DNA from: Gemmatimonadota bacterium
Lineage (GTDB): Bacteria; JAAXHH01
DNA length: 64,000 nucleotides
Direction: 5' to 3'
Assembly: GCA_009837395.1 (NCBI GenBank)
Contig: VXTP01000043.1
Location: 186,001-250,000, forward strand
Of this stretch, positions 17,481 through 25,907 are shown piece after piece. The position numbers and the translations under genes were made by a program. Positions within the stretch are counted from its first letter, which is position 1; each line of letters opens with the position of its first letter. Under the pieces are notes generated by a model that was given only the letters and a program-made list of their open reading frames with translations, did no database searches and had not been told where the DNA came from.

Positions 17481-19241
17481 ATGGACACATACTTACGAAA
17501 CATGAGGCGACGCGCATCCAGGCGGCCTTTGCGACGTCGAGGACTTTTGCTGCCCGTGGCTACCGGCTGCATGTTGCTGGCCTTGGCGGTCCTTTATCTG
17601 AACGGTTGCGCCGGCGACGAAACCGGCTCGCGGTCCGACGGCCAGACCCACGTCAATTCCATAGGCCGCCAGTTGCCCGACGACGCGGCCCCGCCGGAGC
17701 GGCAGAAGTTCCGATACATGTTCCGCGAGCCGTCCACGCTGGACATCAGTGTGGCGGCCTACGAAGCCGACGGCACGTACTTCGCCTTCGAGCGGCTGGT
17801 ACTGCTGGACGAGAACAACGAGCTGGTGCCTGCCGCGGCGGACCGTTGGGAGTCTTCGGAGGACGGCAGGACATGGACCTTCCATCTCCGGGAAGGCGCG
17901 CGGTGGAGCGACGGCCGGGACGTAACGGCCCAGGACTTCGAGTACTCCTTCCGCCGCATGCTGGATCCGGCCAGCGGGAACATCTACGCCTTTCTCTACT
18001 ACGTGATCAAGAACGGGCGGGCCTTCAACCAGGGTGAGCTGACGGACGTGGAGCAGGTGGGCATCCACGCAGTGGACGAGCTGACCTTCCAGATCGAGAC
18101 CGAAGGACCCTGCCCCTACCTGCCCTATATCGTTTCCTTCATCACGTCGTCGCCCGTGCCGCGGTGGCAGGTGGAGCGGTTCGGCGCGGAATGGACGGAA
18201 CCGGAACACTGCGTGTCCAACTTCACCTACCGGCTGGCGGAGTGGAACACGGGTTCCGACATGACGTTCACGCTGGATCCGAACTACAACGGTCCGCACA
18301 AGGCGCTGCTCGAGGAGATCATCGTTAAGTTCATCGGCGCGCAGCGTCCGGGCACCCTGCCCTACGAGAACGGTGAAATCGACGCCTACCGGCTGGACCC
18401 CATCGACTACGAACGGGTGCGCCAGGACGAGAGGCTCGCGCAGGAGATCCACCGGATGCCGGAGTTCACCACGTGGTACCTGTTCTTCCAGACCCGGCAG
18501 CCGCCCTTCGACGACGTCCGGGTAAGGCAGGCCATCGCCCGTGCGATCGACCGGTCCACGCTCAGCACCACCGTCCTCAACGACCTCGCCATCCCGGCGT
18601 ACTCCATGCTCCCGCCCGGCTTCCCGGGGTATTCGGCGGAGCAGTTCAAAGCGTTCCAGACCTACGATCCCGACGAGGCGCGGCGCCTGATGGCGGAAGC
18701 CGGTTATCCGGAGGGCCGGGGCTTCCCCCGCACGGAACTATGGCTGCGGGTGGCCGACACGGGCATCAACCGCATTGCGGGTGAAGCGGTACAGGCCATG
18801 CTCCGGGAGACATTGGGCATCGAACTGGAAATCAGGTACCAGCAACGCAACGTTTTCAACGAGAACCTGTTCCAGTGGCAGATCCCCATGGGCATGCTGG
18901 TCTTCGTCTATGACTACCCCGATCCGTCCAACATGCTCGGCCTCCTCTGGCGATCCCAGCCCAGGGGCTATGCCCGCCACGACTGGCTGCACGCGGAGTT
19001 CGACGACCTGCTCGACCGGGCCAATACCCATATGGACCCCGCGGTTCGCTACGACCTGTACGCCCGGGCCGAGCGCATCATGGCGGAGGAGGCGGGCGCC
19101 GTCTTTCTCTTCCACCCGGTGATTACGGAGTTGCGTAAACCCTATCTCCGGGGCGTCAAGCAGGACCGTGAAGGCCGCGTGGTGCCGATCATATCGATAC
19201 AGACCGTTAACTTCACGGAAATGTATATCGCCCGCGACTGA
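17481..19241 (+). CDS. Oligopeptide ABC transporter substrate-binding lipoprotein (OppA/SBP_bac_5 type)
   Basis: A 586-residue periplasmic-binding protein. A basic N-terminus and hydrophobic stretch end in LYLNGC (about residues 38-43), a near-consensus lipobox, so it is probably membrane-anchored. Family markers include PSTLDISVAAYEADGTYFAFE, the WTFHLREGARWSDGRDVTAQD block and FDDVRVRQAIARAIDR. It follows the M19 gene by 24 bp. No permease or ATPase genes are adjacent, so it must use a transporter encoded elsewhere. Confidence 0.9.
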   Translation: MDTYLRNMRRRASRRPLRRRGLLLPVATGCMLLALAVLYLNGCAGDETGSRSDGQTHVNSIGRQLPDDAAPPERQKFRYMFREPSTLDISVAAYEADGTYFAFERLVLLDENNELVPAAADRWESSEDGRTWTFHLREGARWSDGRDVTAQDFEYSFRRMLDPASGNIYAFLYYVIKNGRAFNQGELTDVEQVGIHAVDELTFQIETEGPCPYLPYIVSFITSSPVPRWQVERFGAEWTEPEHCVSNFTYRLAEWNTGSDMTFTLDPNYNGPHKALLEEIIVKFIGAQRPGTLPYENGEIDAYRLDPIDYERVRQDERLAQEIHRMPEFTTWYLFFQTRQPPFDDVRVRQAIARAIDRSTLSTTVLNDLAIPAYSMLPPGFPGYSAEQFKAFQTYDPDEARRLMAEAGYPEGRGFPRTELWLRVADTGINRIAGEAVQAMLRETLGIELEIRYQQRNVFNENLFQWQIPMGMLVFVYDYPDPSNMLGLLWRSQPRGYARHDWLHAEFDDLLDRANTHMDPAVRYDLYARAERIMAEEAGAVFLFHPVITELRKPYLRGVKQDREGRVVPIISIQTVNFTEMYIARD

Positions 19242-19332
19242 ATTGCCGCGAGATTCACGGGCATGCCCGGCGGGTTTCGTGTCGCCGCTGATTCGCATCG
19301 GCCATCCGCCGCGTTGACCATCCGATTTCCAT

Positions 19333-20607
19333 ATGAACAAGACCGACGTACTGATCATCGGAGGCGGCGCGGTGGGGGTATGCGCCGCGTACTACCTGTG
19401 TGAAGCGGGGTACGAGGTCACCCTGGTGGACCGCGGGGGGATTGGGTCCGGCGCTTCCCACGGCAACATGGGCCTGGTCGTGCCCAGCCACAGCGTTCCT
19501 CTCGCGGCGCCGGGCGTTGTGGCGCAGGGCCTGAAGTGGATGCTCAGGCCGGACAGCCCCTTCTACATCAAGCCGCGGCTGGATCCGTCGCTGATCCGCT
19601 GGCTATGGGCCTTCTGGAAGGCGAGTAGCGAAGGCCGGATGCGCAGGGCCATACCGCTGATCCGGGACATGAGCCTGCACAGCCTTTCACTCTTCGATGA
19701 GTTAAACGGTCTGGACGGGGTCGATTTCGACTATCATCAGCGGGGCGTGTTGGCCGTGTATCAAACGCGGGAGGGCCAGGAGGAAGGGGAGGAGGAACGG
19801 CACCTGCTCTCTTCCTACGGACTGGAGATCGACGCACTTTCTCCGGACGGACTGTCCGAGGTACTACCAGGGCTGGAACTGAATGCGTTGGGCGGTCTGC
19901 ACTTCAGGCAGGATGCCCACTTGACGCCAGCCAAGTTTGTGCGGTCGTTGGCGGACTACGTAGAGTGGCTCGGTGTGAAGGTGCTTACCCAGGCGGAAGT
20001 AAAGGGTTTCAAGAAAGAAAACGGACGCATCACAGCTACCCACACGACCAGGGGGGAAATCGCGGCGGGAGAAGTGGTGCTCACGGCGGGTTCCTGGTCC
20101 GCCGCACTTGGTGAACTCGCCGGTGTTCCGCTGCCCATTCAGCCGGCCAAGGGGTACAGCGTTACCCTGAGACGGCCGTCCGACTGGCCGGAAATGCCCT
20201 TCATGCTGTCTGAATCCCGGGTGGCCATTACGCCCATGGGCGACACGCTCCGAATCGGAGGCACCCTGGAGCTGGCCGGCATGGACCAGACCATTAACCA
20301 GCGGCGCGTTTCCGCCATTCTGAACGCTGTTCCCAGGTACCTGCCGGATTTCGATATCGGCTCTCATGAGATCCTGGAGACCTGGTGCGGGCTGCGTCCC
20401 TGCACGCCCGATGGACTGCCCTTCCTGGGCCGGGCCCCGGATGTCCGCAACCTGGTCGTGGCGGCCGGCCACGCCATGATCGGGGTATCCCTCGGTCCGG
20501 TGACCGGGAAGCTGGTCCGCCAGATCGTAGCCGGCGAACGGACCGAAAACGACAACGACCTCGACATCGACCTCGATCTACTCGCGGTGGACCGTTTCGC
20601 CGGCTGA
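19333..20607 (+). CDS. FAD-dependent D-amino-acid dehydrogenase/glycine oxidase-like
   Basis: A 424-residue DAO-family flavoenzyme. The N-terminal FAD motif is VLIIGGGAVGVCAAYYL followed by the acidic VDRGG; the C-terminal FAD motif is GLRPCTPDGLPFLGRAPDV and a GHAMIGVSLGPVTGKLV ending. The closest general family is DadA, which deaminates D-amino acids to keto acids. Placement after an M19 dipeptidase and a peptide-binding protein suggests use of D-amino acids released from peptides. The electron acceptor is unknown. Confidence 0.85.
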   Translation: MNKTDVLIIGGGAVGVCAAYYLCEAGYEVTLVDRGGIGSGASHGNMGLVVPSHSVPLAAPGVVAQGLKWMLRPDSPFYIKPRLDPSLIRWLWAFWKASSEGRMRRAIPLIRDMSLHSLSLFDELNGLDGVDFDYHQRGVLAVYQTREGQEEGEEERHLLSSYGLEIDALSPDGLSEVLPGLELNALGGLHFRQDAHLTPAKFVRSLADYVEWLGVKVLTQAEVKGFKKENGRITATHTTRGEIAAGEVVLTAGSWSAALGELAGVPLPIQPAKGYSVTLRRPSDWPEMPFMLSESRVAITPMGDTLRIGGTLELAGMDQTINQRRVSAILNAVPRYLPDFDIGSHEILETWCGLRPCTPDGLPFLGRAPDVRNLVVAAGHAMIGVSLGPVTGKLVRQIVAGERTENDNDLDIDLDLLAVDRFAG

Positions 20608-20659
20608 GTACGCCGCTAAAGTACGCCGATTCAGCAAGCCGATTCAGCACGCTGCCCAG

Positions 20660-22009
20660 GTGAATATGCGCGATTCAAAACCCGCGGGCACCTCGTCCGA
20701 CCATCCTTTTACGGCCAGGCCCCATGCCACGCTTGTACGGCTTTCCTTCCCCGTACTGCTCTCGCTCATCGCGGAACCGCTTACCGGCCTCGTGGACACC
20801 GCCTTCATCAAGCGGTTGGGCGCGGAGTCGCTGGCCGCCCTCGGGGTCGGCGCCGTGTCGCTTTCCGGCCTCTTCTGGATCTTCAACTTCCTCGGGATCA
20901 GTACCCAGACCGAAGTAGCCCAGGCCGAGGGCGACAACGACCGGTCCCGGTCCGTTTCCATGAGCAGCCTGGGTATCATCATGAGCGCGGTCTTCGGTCT
21001 GTTGATCATCGCGCTCGGCGTTCCGCTCACCTCGTACCTGGCCACGCTGCTCGGCGCGTCGGGTGCCATCCACGATGGTGCCGTGGACTACATCTTCTGG
21101 CGCTGGTTCGGCGCGCCCGCCATTCTGATCACGCTCACGGCCTGCGGTGCCTTGCGGGGACTCCAGGATATGCGTTCGGCGCTCTGGATCGCCCTCGGCA
21201 TCAATGGTATCAATATCGTGCTCGACCCGATCCTCATTTTCGGCGCGGGACCCGTGCCCGCCCTCGGTATCGCCGGCGCGGCGGTGGCCAGCGTCATCGC
21301 GTACTGGATCGGCGCGGCCTGGTCGATCTGGATCGTCAGGCGGAAGCTGGGCTGGTCCTTCCAGGTAAGTTTCGGTGCGGTCGGCCGGCTGATGCGCGTC
21401 GGCGCCGATCTCTTCATACGCACCGGCGTTTTGAACCTGTTTCTCCTCCTGACGACCCGCGAGGCCACGCACGGTGGGGCCGACATCGGGGCCGCTCATC
21501 AGGCGATCAGGCAGGTCTGGATGTTCGGCACTTTCGTGCTGGACGCCTTGGCTGTCACGGGCCAGAGCCTGGTGGCCTACTTCCTAGGCGGCGACCGGAT
21601 CAGGAGCGCCCGGAAGGTGGCGCGCATCGTGTGTCACTGGAGCGTGTGGTCGGGTGGCCTTCTGGGACTCGTCCTGTGGATGGGGAGCGGGGTCGTCATC
21701 GATCTGCTCGTACCAGCGACCGCGGTAGCCTATTTCCATTCGGCCTGGATCATCGCTGTCGTCGTACAGCCGCTGAACGCCCTGGCCTTCGCCACCGACG
21801 GGTTGCACTGGGGCTCGGGAGACTACCGGTACCTCAGGAACGCCGTGGTCCTTGCCACTGGCACGGGTGCGGCGGGACTGCTCGCCGGCCCTCACGCCCT
21901 GGACTGGATCTGGTTGATGACCGGGGTCTGGATCGGCGTCAGGGCGGCCCTGGGCGTGGTACGGATCTGGCCGGGTATGGGGAACAGCCCGTACAGGGTG
22001 ATGGAGTGA
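20660..22009 (+). CDS. MATE family efflux transporter
   Basis: A 449-residue, 12-helix MATE (DinF/NorM superfamily) exporter. Typical elements are SFPVLLSLIAEPLTGLVDTAFI in helix 1, GALRGLQDMRSALWI, and the internal second-half repeat starting GADLFIRTGVLNLF. Such proteins expel cationic metabolites or drugs with Na+ or H+. The start is GTG 20660 or ATG 20666; neither has a strong ribosome site. It follows the flavoenzyme by 52 bp. Confidence 0.9.
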   Translation: MNMRDSKPAGTSSDHPFTARPHATLVRLSFPVLLSLIAEPLTGLVDTAFIKRLGAESLAALGVGAVSLSGLFWIFNFLGISTQTEVAQAEGDNDRSRSVSMSSLGIIMSAVFGLLIIALGVPLTSYLATLLGASGAIHDGAVDYIFWRWFGAPAILITLTACGALRGLQDMRSALWIALGINGINIVLDPILIFGAGPVPALGIAGAAVASVIAYWIGAAWSIWIVRRKLGWSFQVSFGAVGRLMRVGADLFIRTGVLNLFLLLTTREATHGGADIGAAHQAIRQVWMFGTFVLDALAVTGQSLVAYFLGGDRIRSARKVARIVCHWSVWSGGLLGLVLWMGSGVVIDLLVPATAVAYFHSAWIIAVVVQPLNALAFATDGLHWGSGDYRYLRNAVVLATGTGAAGLLAGPHALDWIWLMTGVWIGVRAALGVVRIWPGMGNSPYRVME

Positions 22010-22148
22010 GGAAGTGGGTACACAAACGGAGGGGCACGTGGTGGCTCGGAGTAGTTACAACCACAATGTATCAATTCGGAATATCGGACCAACCGCCTTG
22101 TTGTCGGATACGGGCTTGTTAGCCGTATACCTCATCACCGGCAGGAAT

Positions 22149-22382
22149 TCATGGGTCATTGGCCAGCAGATTGCCAAGTCGACGGTTTTTGTCTACACTA
22201 GCCTGAAAGTGGGCCATAACAGAGGCGCGGAGTTTCTCCCGATCGTGATTATCTATGTATTCCTGCATGGCGTCTTCCAGTACCGCTTGAAAATTACGAC
22301 CTTCCTTGCGTGCTATTCCACGCACAGCCGCCAGCAACACCGGCGAAGCCTGACTGGAGAACTTTTCTCGTTGCGTACTCAT
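22149..22382 (-). CDS. Orphan ribbon-helix-helix-like antitoxin candidate
   Basis: A 77-residue protein starting MSTQREKFSSQASPVLLAAV, with a predicted strand-helix-helix pattern like type II antitoxins of the RHH class, then a charged C-terminal tail. GGGAGG nine bases upstream selects ATG 22382 over the longer frame. A partner toxin would normally follow, but downstream there is only a 34-codon frame (22055-22159, starting MTHEFLPVMRY) that overlaps the antitoxin end and stops early. It is either an orphan or the remnant of a broken pair. The family call is by pattern, not a precise match. Confidence 0.55.
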   Translation of the reverse strand: MSTQREKFSSQASPVLLAAVRGIARKEGRNFQAVLEDAMQEYIDNHDREKLRASVMAHFQASVDKNRRLGNLLANDP

Positions 22383-22413
22383 CAGGTATCCTCCCTTCTT
22401 GTGTCCTTCGTGT

Positions 22414-22442
22414 TTAAAGAACAGGTGGGAGTAATGCGTCAA
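22414..22442 (-). promoter_or_regulatory. Sigma70-type promoter for the antitoxin gene
   Basis: On the minus strand TTGACG (22442-22437) and CTTTAA (22419-22414) are separated by 17 bp, about 32 bp before the antitoxin ATG. The -35 is a near-perfect match; the -10 is weaker. Confidence 0.4.
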
Positions 22443-22488
22443 GAACTATCTTGGTAAAAATGGACAAACCTGTGGCGGAACCGGTGGT

Positions 22489-24240
22489 TTATCCCCACGG
22501 AAACGCTAACGTCGGCTGGTTCACAAATCGTTCCATGGAGATCTCGAGGCGGGCCCCGGAGCCGGGCGCGAGCCACAGTCTGAGATAGTCGCCGGCCACT
22601 TCCACGGTCCTTCCATCCGCTTCCGCGGCCTCGCTATCCACCGATACCGATTTCAACACATGCTCCCTGTAGGCGCCGCCCTGCATGATGACTTCGGTGG
22701 GTTCCACGGGATTTGTGTTGACCAGCGTCACCGTCGACTTCGTATCGCCGACCGCGTCGACCAGTGCCGCGACGTCTTCCGGCAGCCCGGGCCTGCGTCT
22801 ATTGGGATCGAAGTACCGGAACATGCAGTGGACCGCCTGGGCTCGCTTCGGGGCAGGACCGCCCATGGTCAACTGAAACAGCGAGCCCGGTGTCGCGGGG
22901 TTGAAGCCGTTGGTATTGTCGGACAGGCGCGTGTCCGGCGTCAAGGGGTCGTTGCGTACCGACTCAACCTTCTGCCGGACCGACGCCAGGTCGGCCTGCA
23001 ATGCCTCTTCCGGATAGGCGGGGTTATCTCCGGCCACGTAACGCACCCACGCGTCATCGGCACAGCGCGCCCGCGCGTTCTCGGTCATCGACCAGTACCA
23101 GGTCTCCATCGCGCCCACATTATAGGGTCCCGGGGTAAAGTTGTACCAGCCGTCGTCCCCATACTTGTTGGGGTACACCATCCGACCGTCTTCTTCCCGC
23201 CCGTTCTCGTTGATCAGATCGATCATCTCGCTCCAGGGCGCCGCGTAGGACCGGTCCCCGGTCAGCAGCAGCGCGTGGCTGAAGCCCGACAGGCCCAGGT
23301 GGATCGTGTCACGGTGTACGGTCCGGCCGTCCTGCGGGGCGACGGTTGTGAACCCCCAACCGTAGCAACCGCCGTACCACCTACCGTCACAGGCGCCGCC
23401 GATGGTGCCGTCCAGCCCGATATTGGTGGGGATGATGCCGCCATTGGCCCGGGTACGTTCCACCCAGGCGTCCACATATTCCAGGATCCAGTCCCGGTAC
23501 TTGTCCTCTCCCGTCAGCGCATAGGCGTTGAAGGCCAGTCCCGTCGCGAGCATGTTGGAGGGATGGTCGCCGACCACGTCGGTGTAGTCCTTGAAATGGC
23601 CCAGCATCTCTTGGTAGTTGCGCTCGCCGTGGGCCAGTACGAAACGGCCCTCCTCAATGGGATCGCCCGTCCAGTCCAGCGCGGTGGCCTTGCGGAGCAT
23701 GGGACCGCGGCTCCCATTGAACAGGCTGCGGATAATCCGGTGTTCCGGGTCGTAGTTCCGCGCCCCGGGATCCTCGTCCATGTAGAACCCGGACCACAGG
23801 CGCACTCGCCGTTCGAATTCTTCTGAGTCCGGATCGCAGAGGCCCAGGTCACCGAAAACCGACATGCTCTCGCCGTTGTGCAGCCAGTCGAACATCACCG
23901 GGAACTCCTTGTAGTACATCCCGTCCCGGCAAAAAGGCACGTCGACCGTCTTCGCCTCGGTGTACTGCTTGATATGGCCGTCCTGCGCCAGGTTGCTCAG
24001 CGCGAGCAACTGTTCCGGCCCACCCATCATGTACAGCAGGGGCCACCCGGTCAGGTTCTCGATGGCGTCGTCGGGGCCGTCGTCGCCGCCCCAGCGCGGC
24101 ACGCAGCGCATGTATCCCTGCTCATCGAAGTAACGGCTGTAAAAGTATGCGCAGGCCCGGGCCTGCGCCTTCATGGACTCCTTCTGCAGGAGCGCCCAGG
24201 CCGGTGGTGGCATCGGGGTGGTGATGGCAAGGGATGTCAT
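22489..24240 (-). CDS. Unrecognised 583-residue protein, probably alpha/alpha-toroid (six-hairpin glycosidase-like)
   Basis: No specific family was recognised. The protein is soluble, lacks a signal peptide and is rich in Trp, Tyr and Gly. Repeated helical-pair-like segments (AYFYSRYFDEQGYMRCVPRW, LAFNAYALTGEDKYRDWILE, HALLLTGDRSYAAPWSEMID) resemble the alpha/alpha barrel of glycoside hydrolases or uronate lyases, and the final 110 residues look like a beta-sandwich cap. Acidic residues in GDDGPDDAIENLTGWPL and GDHPSNMLATG could be catalytic. It sits between toxin-antitoxin genes, as a single gene, and could be a passenger of that island. A carbohydrate-active role is inference. Confidence 0.6.
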   Translation of the reverse strand: MTSLAITTPMPPPAWALLQKESMKAQARACAYFYSRYFDEQGYMRCVPRWGGDDGPDDAIENLTGWPLLYMMGGPEQLLALSNLAQDGHIKQYTEAKTVDVPFCRDGMYYKEFPVMFDWLHNGESMSVFGDLGLCDPDSEEFERRVRLWSGFYMDEDPGARNYDPEHRIIRSLFNGSRGPMLRKATALDWTGDPIEEGRFVLAHGERNYQEMLGHFKDYTDVVGDHPSNMLATGLAFNAYALTGEDKYRDWILEYVDAWVERTRANGGIIPTNIGLDGTIGGACDGRWYGGCYGWGFTTVAPQDGRTVHRDTIHLGLSGFSHALLLTGDRSYAAPWSEMIDLINENGREEDGRMVYPNKYGDDGWYNFTPGPYNVGAMETWYWSMTENARARCADDAWVRYVAGDNPAYPEEALQADLASVRQKVESVRNDPLTPDTRLSDNTNGFNPATPGSLFQLTMGGPAPKRAQAVHCMFRYFDPNRRRPGLPEDVAALVDAVGDTKSTVTLVNTNPVEPTEVIMQGGAYREHVLKSVSVDSEAAEADGRTVEVAGDYLRLWLAPGSGARLEISMERFVNQPTLAFPWG

Positions 24241-24366
24241 CGGTTTGACCGTCTTTCAGTTTTCTGTGGATTCGTGTTCTGTGTGATTGGAATGGACGAC
24301 GGCCCGTTTGAACTGTACCACATTTTACTCAGGTTGCGGCATGTCGTCGAGTGCGAGTCCTGGTTA

Positions 24367-24756
24367 TCAACCAAGTACTCGAATAGGGCCAGGGTACTTT
24401 CCCAGCGTTGCGTCCGTGGTTAACAGGGTCATCCTTTCTATTTGAGCCTGTGCAACCAGGATGCGGTCGAACGGATCCTTGTGAATCATTGGAAGCAGGT
24501 CTACGGCCAACGCGTGCGCGCCGGTTATGGACAGTTCCTTGTAGCCATGATCCAGCAAACTCCGCCGCAGCAGATGTGGATCTACGCTGAAATCCTTCCG
24601 CTGCAGGCTGTTCTTAATGGTGATTTCCCAAAGTGAAGCCACACTGAACGCCAGGTCGTTCGCAGGATTACTTATCATGGCTTTCGCTTCGGCAGGTAAA
24701 CGTTCGTATACACCCGCCGTCCAGAGCAGTATCTGCGTATCCAGAAGTACGGTCAC
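24367..24756 (-). CDS. PIN-domain toxin (VapC-like)
   Basis: A 129-residue PIN ribonuclease. The acidic active-site residues are in LLDTQILLW (Asp6), SLWEITIK (Glu), KDPFDRILVAQAQ (Asp) and LTTDATLGKY (Asp). The LDTQ form is typical of the PIN toxins paired with Phd-type antitoxins. Its ATG overlaps the antitoxin stop by four bases, giving the usual antitoxin-first operon. Expected activity is RNA cleavage (commonly tRNA) when the antitoxin is lost. Confidence 0.9.
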   Translation of the reverse strand: MTVLLDTQILLWTAGVYERLPAEAKAMISNPANDLAFSVASLWEITIKNSLQRKDFSVDPHLLRRSLLDHGYKELSITGAHALAVDLLPMIHKDPFDRILVAQAQIERMTLLTTDATLGKYPGPIRVLG

Positions 24757-25004
24757 TGTTCGCCCTCGAAGAGCTTATTGATTTCCGCTGAACCCATGTG
24801 GTCAAAGTCATCGGGTACGGTAATCTGACCATCCAGAAATCCGACCCGATGCGTTACGCCCCTACCTGGATCCGGTGCTTCGACGGATATGACCTTTACG
24901 ACGGGTTTTCCTGCCCGTGCGATGATAAATGGTTCACCGTTCGCGGCGTCCCGGACGAGCCTGGACAGGTGCGTTTTGGCCTCGTGCATGTTCACTGTTC
25001 GCAT
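24753..25004 (-). CDS. Phd/YefM-type antitoxin
   Basis: An 83-residue antitoxin. The N-terminus TVNMHEAKTHLSRLVRDA is the Phd/YefM DNA-binding fold, followed by GEPFIIARAGKPVVKV. The C-terminal segment, which should wrap the toxin, is acidic (FDHMGSAEINKLFEGEQ). It is translationally coupled to the PIN toxin. An inverted repeat 28 bp upstream is a likely autoregulatory operator. Confidence 0.9.
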   Translation of the reverse strand: MRTVNMHEAKTHLSRLVRDAANGEPFIIARAGKPVVKVISVEAPDPGRGVTHRVGFLDGQITVPDDFDHMGSAEINKLFEGEQ

Positions 25005-25031
25005 GGTCGTGTTCCTCGGTTTAATACTCTG

Positions 25032-25052
25032 ACTAAGTTTATATGACTTAGT
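25032..25052 (-). promoter_or_regulatory. Inverted repeat, probable Phd operator
   Basis: ACTAAGT (25032-25038) and ACTTAGT (25046-25052) are perfect seven-base arms around TTATATG, in a local AT-rich patch 28 bp upstream of the antitoxin ATG. Phd/YefM antitoxins repress their own operons through such palindromes. Confidence 0.55.
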
Positions 25053-25131
25053 TTACTTTTTTATCCGGTTATGTCAAGCTCTTCATAACCATTTGGTAAT
25101 TACCTTGTACAAACCGCTACCGCCGTGACAG

Positions 25132-25425
25132 TCACGCTACTTTATGTGGCCTTATGGCTTGCAATGCTGAAGCTGCAGTTCGTTTCGCCAGTGCCAGTTC
25201 GTATTGAACCTGCAAGTTCATCCAACTCTGCGCGTCCGTATTGAAGTACTTGGCGAGTCGCAAAGCGGTTTCAGCAGAAATCCCCCTGCGGCCACGAACA
25301 ATTTCGTTTATCCTGGCTGGCGTCACTCCGACGGCCTTTGCCAATGCGTTCGAAGACAGTCCAAAGGGTTCCATGAAGTCGTATTTCAATACTTCACCGG
25401 GATGCACGGGATTCAGTCGTGTCAT
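25132..25425 (-). CDS. higA: HigA family antitoxin (XRE-type HTH)
   Basis: A 97-residue addiction-module antidote. RLNPVHPGEVLKYDFMEPFG at the N-terminus and the HTH segments SSNALAKAVGVTPARINEIV and SAETALRLAKYF are characteristic of HigA. It follows the toxin gene by 15 bp on the same strand, the toxin-first order usual for higBA. It should neutralise the toxin and repress the operon. Confidence 0.93.
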   Translation of the reverse strand: MTRLNPVHPGEVLKYDFMEPFGLSSNALAKAVGVTPARINEIVRGRRGISAETALRLAKYFNTDAQSWMNLQVQYELALAKRTAASALQAIRPHKVA

Positions 25426-25440
25426 GGAAGGTATTTCCTT

Positions 25441-25719
25441 TCAGTGGTAATCAACAATCTCCACATCATAAGCATTACCTTTATCATATCTGAAACACAG
25501 ACGCCACCGATCATTTATCCGTACACTGTACTGGCCTTCACGGTCTCCCACCAGGGCTTCAAGACGATTTCCCGGCGGGACCTTCAGAAAACTAAGTGTC
25601 GCGGCAGCATCCAACTGGGCGAGTTTACGCTGGGCAACTCGTTCAATCGCGACAAATCGACGCACACGGTACCCCTTAGCAAGTTTCTCCGTGTCCCTGC
25701 ACCGATAAGTCCTAATCAT
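25441..25719 (-). CDS. higB: HigB family toxin (RelE-like)
   Basis: A 92-residue RelE-superfamily toxin: a basic N-terminal helix region (RYRVRRF-like; RKLAQLDAA), the LKVPPGNRLEALVGDREGQY strand-turn block, and RINDRWRLCFRYDKGNAYDVEIVDYH at the C-terminus, the HigB signature split over two strands. Family members cleave mRNA on the ribosome. A palindrome starts 12 bp upstream of its ATG. Confidence 0.93.
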   Translation of the reverse strand: MIRTYRCRDTEKLAKGYRVRRFVAIERVAQRKLAQLDAAATLSFLKVPPGNRLEALVGDREGQYSVRINDRWRLCFRYDKGNAYDVEIVDYH

Positions 25720-25730
25720 ATTAAAAGATA

Positions 25731-25745
25731 TATCGAATATCGATA
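25731..25745 (-). promoter_or_regulatory. Inverted repeat, probable HigA operator
   Basis: TATCG and CGATA form five-base arms around AATAT in AT-rich DNA directly upstream of higB. Position and symmetry suit autoregulation by HigA. Confidence 0.45.
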
Positions 25746-25907
25746 AACGGCAAGTAGTTTGCTCTTAACTCCCGTTAGAGATACGAAGTTGACACAACCG
25801 TTAGATCTTGACACAACAGCACGTGGTTTGAATAATCCTCTGGATTCAAAGACTGACATTCGTCATTTGTACGATGGACATCGTACCTCTTCCCGAAAGG
25901 ATCCGGC

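Noticed and set aside
22014-22457. Plus-strand frame (147 codons) covering the antitoxin region
   Set aside because: The minus-strand antitoxin candidate has a promoter and a good ribosome site; the plus frame has neither and no family features.
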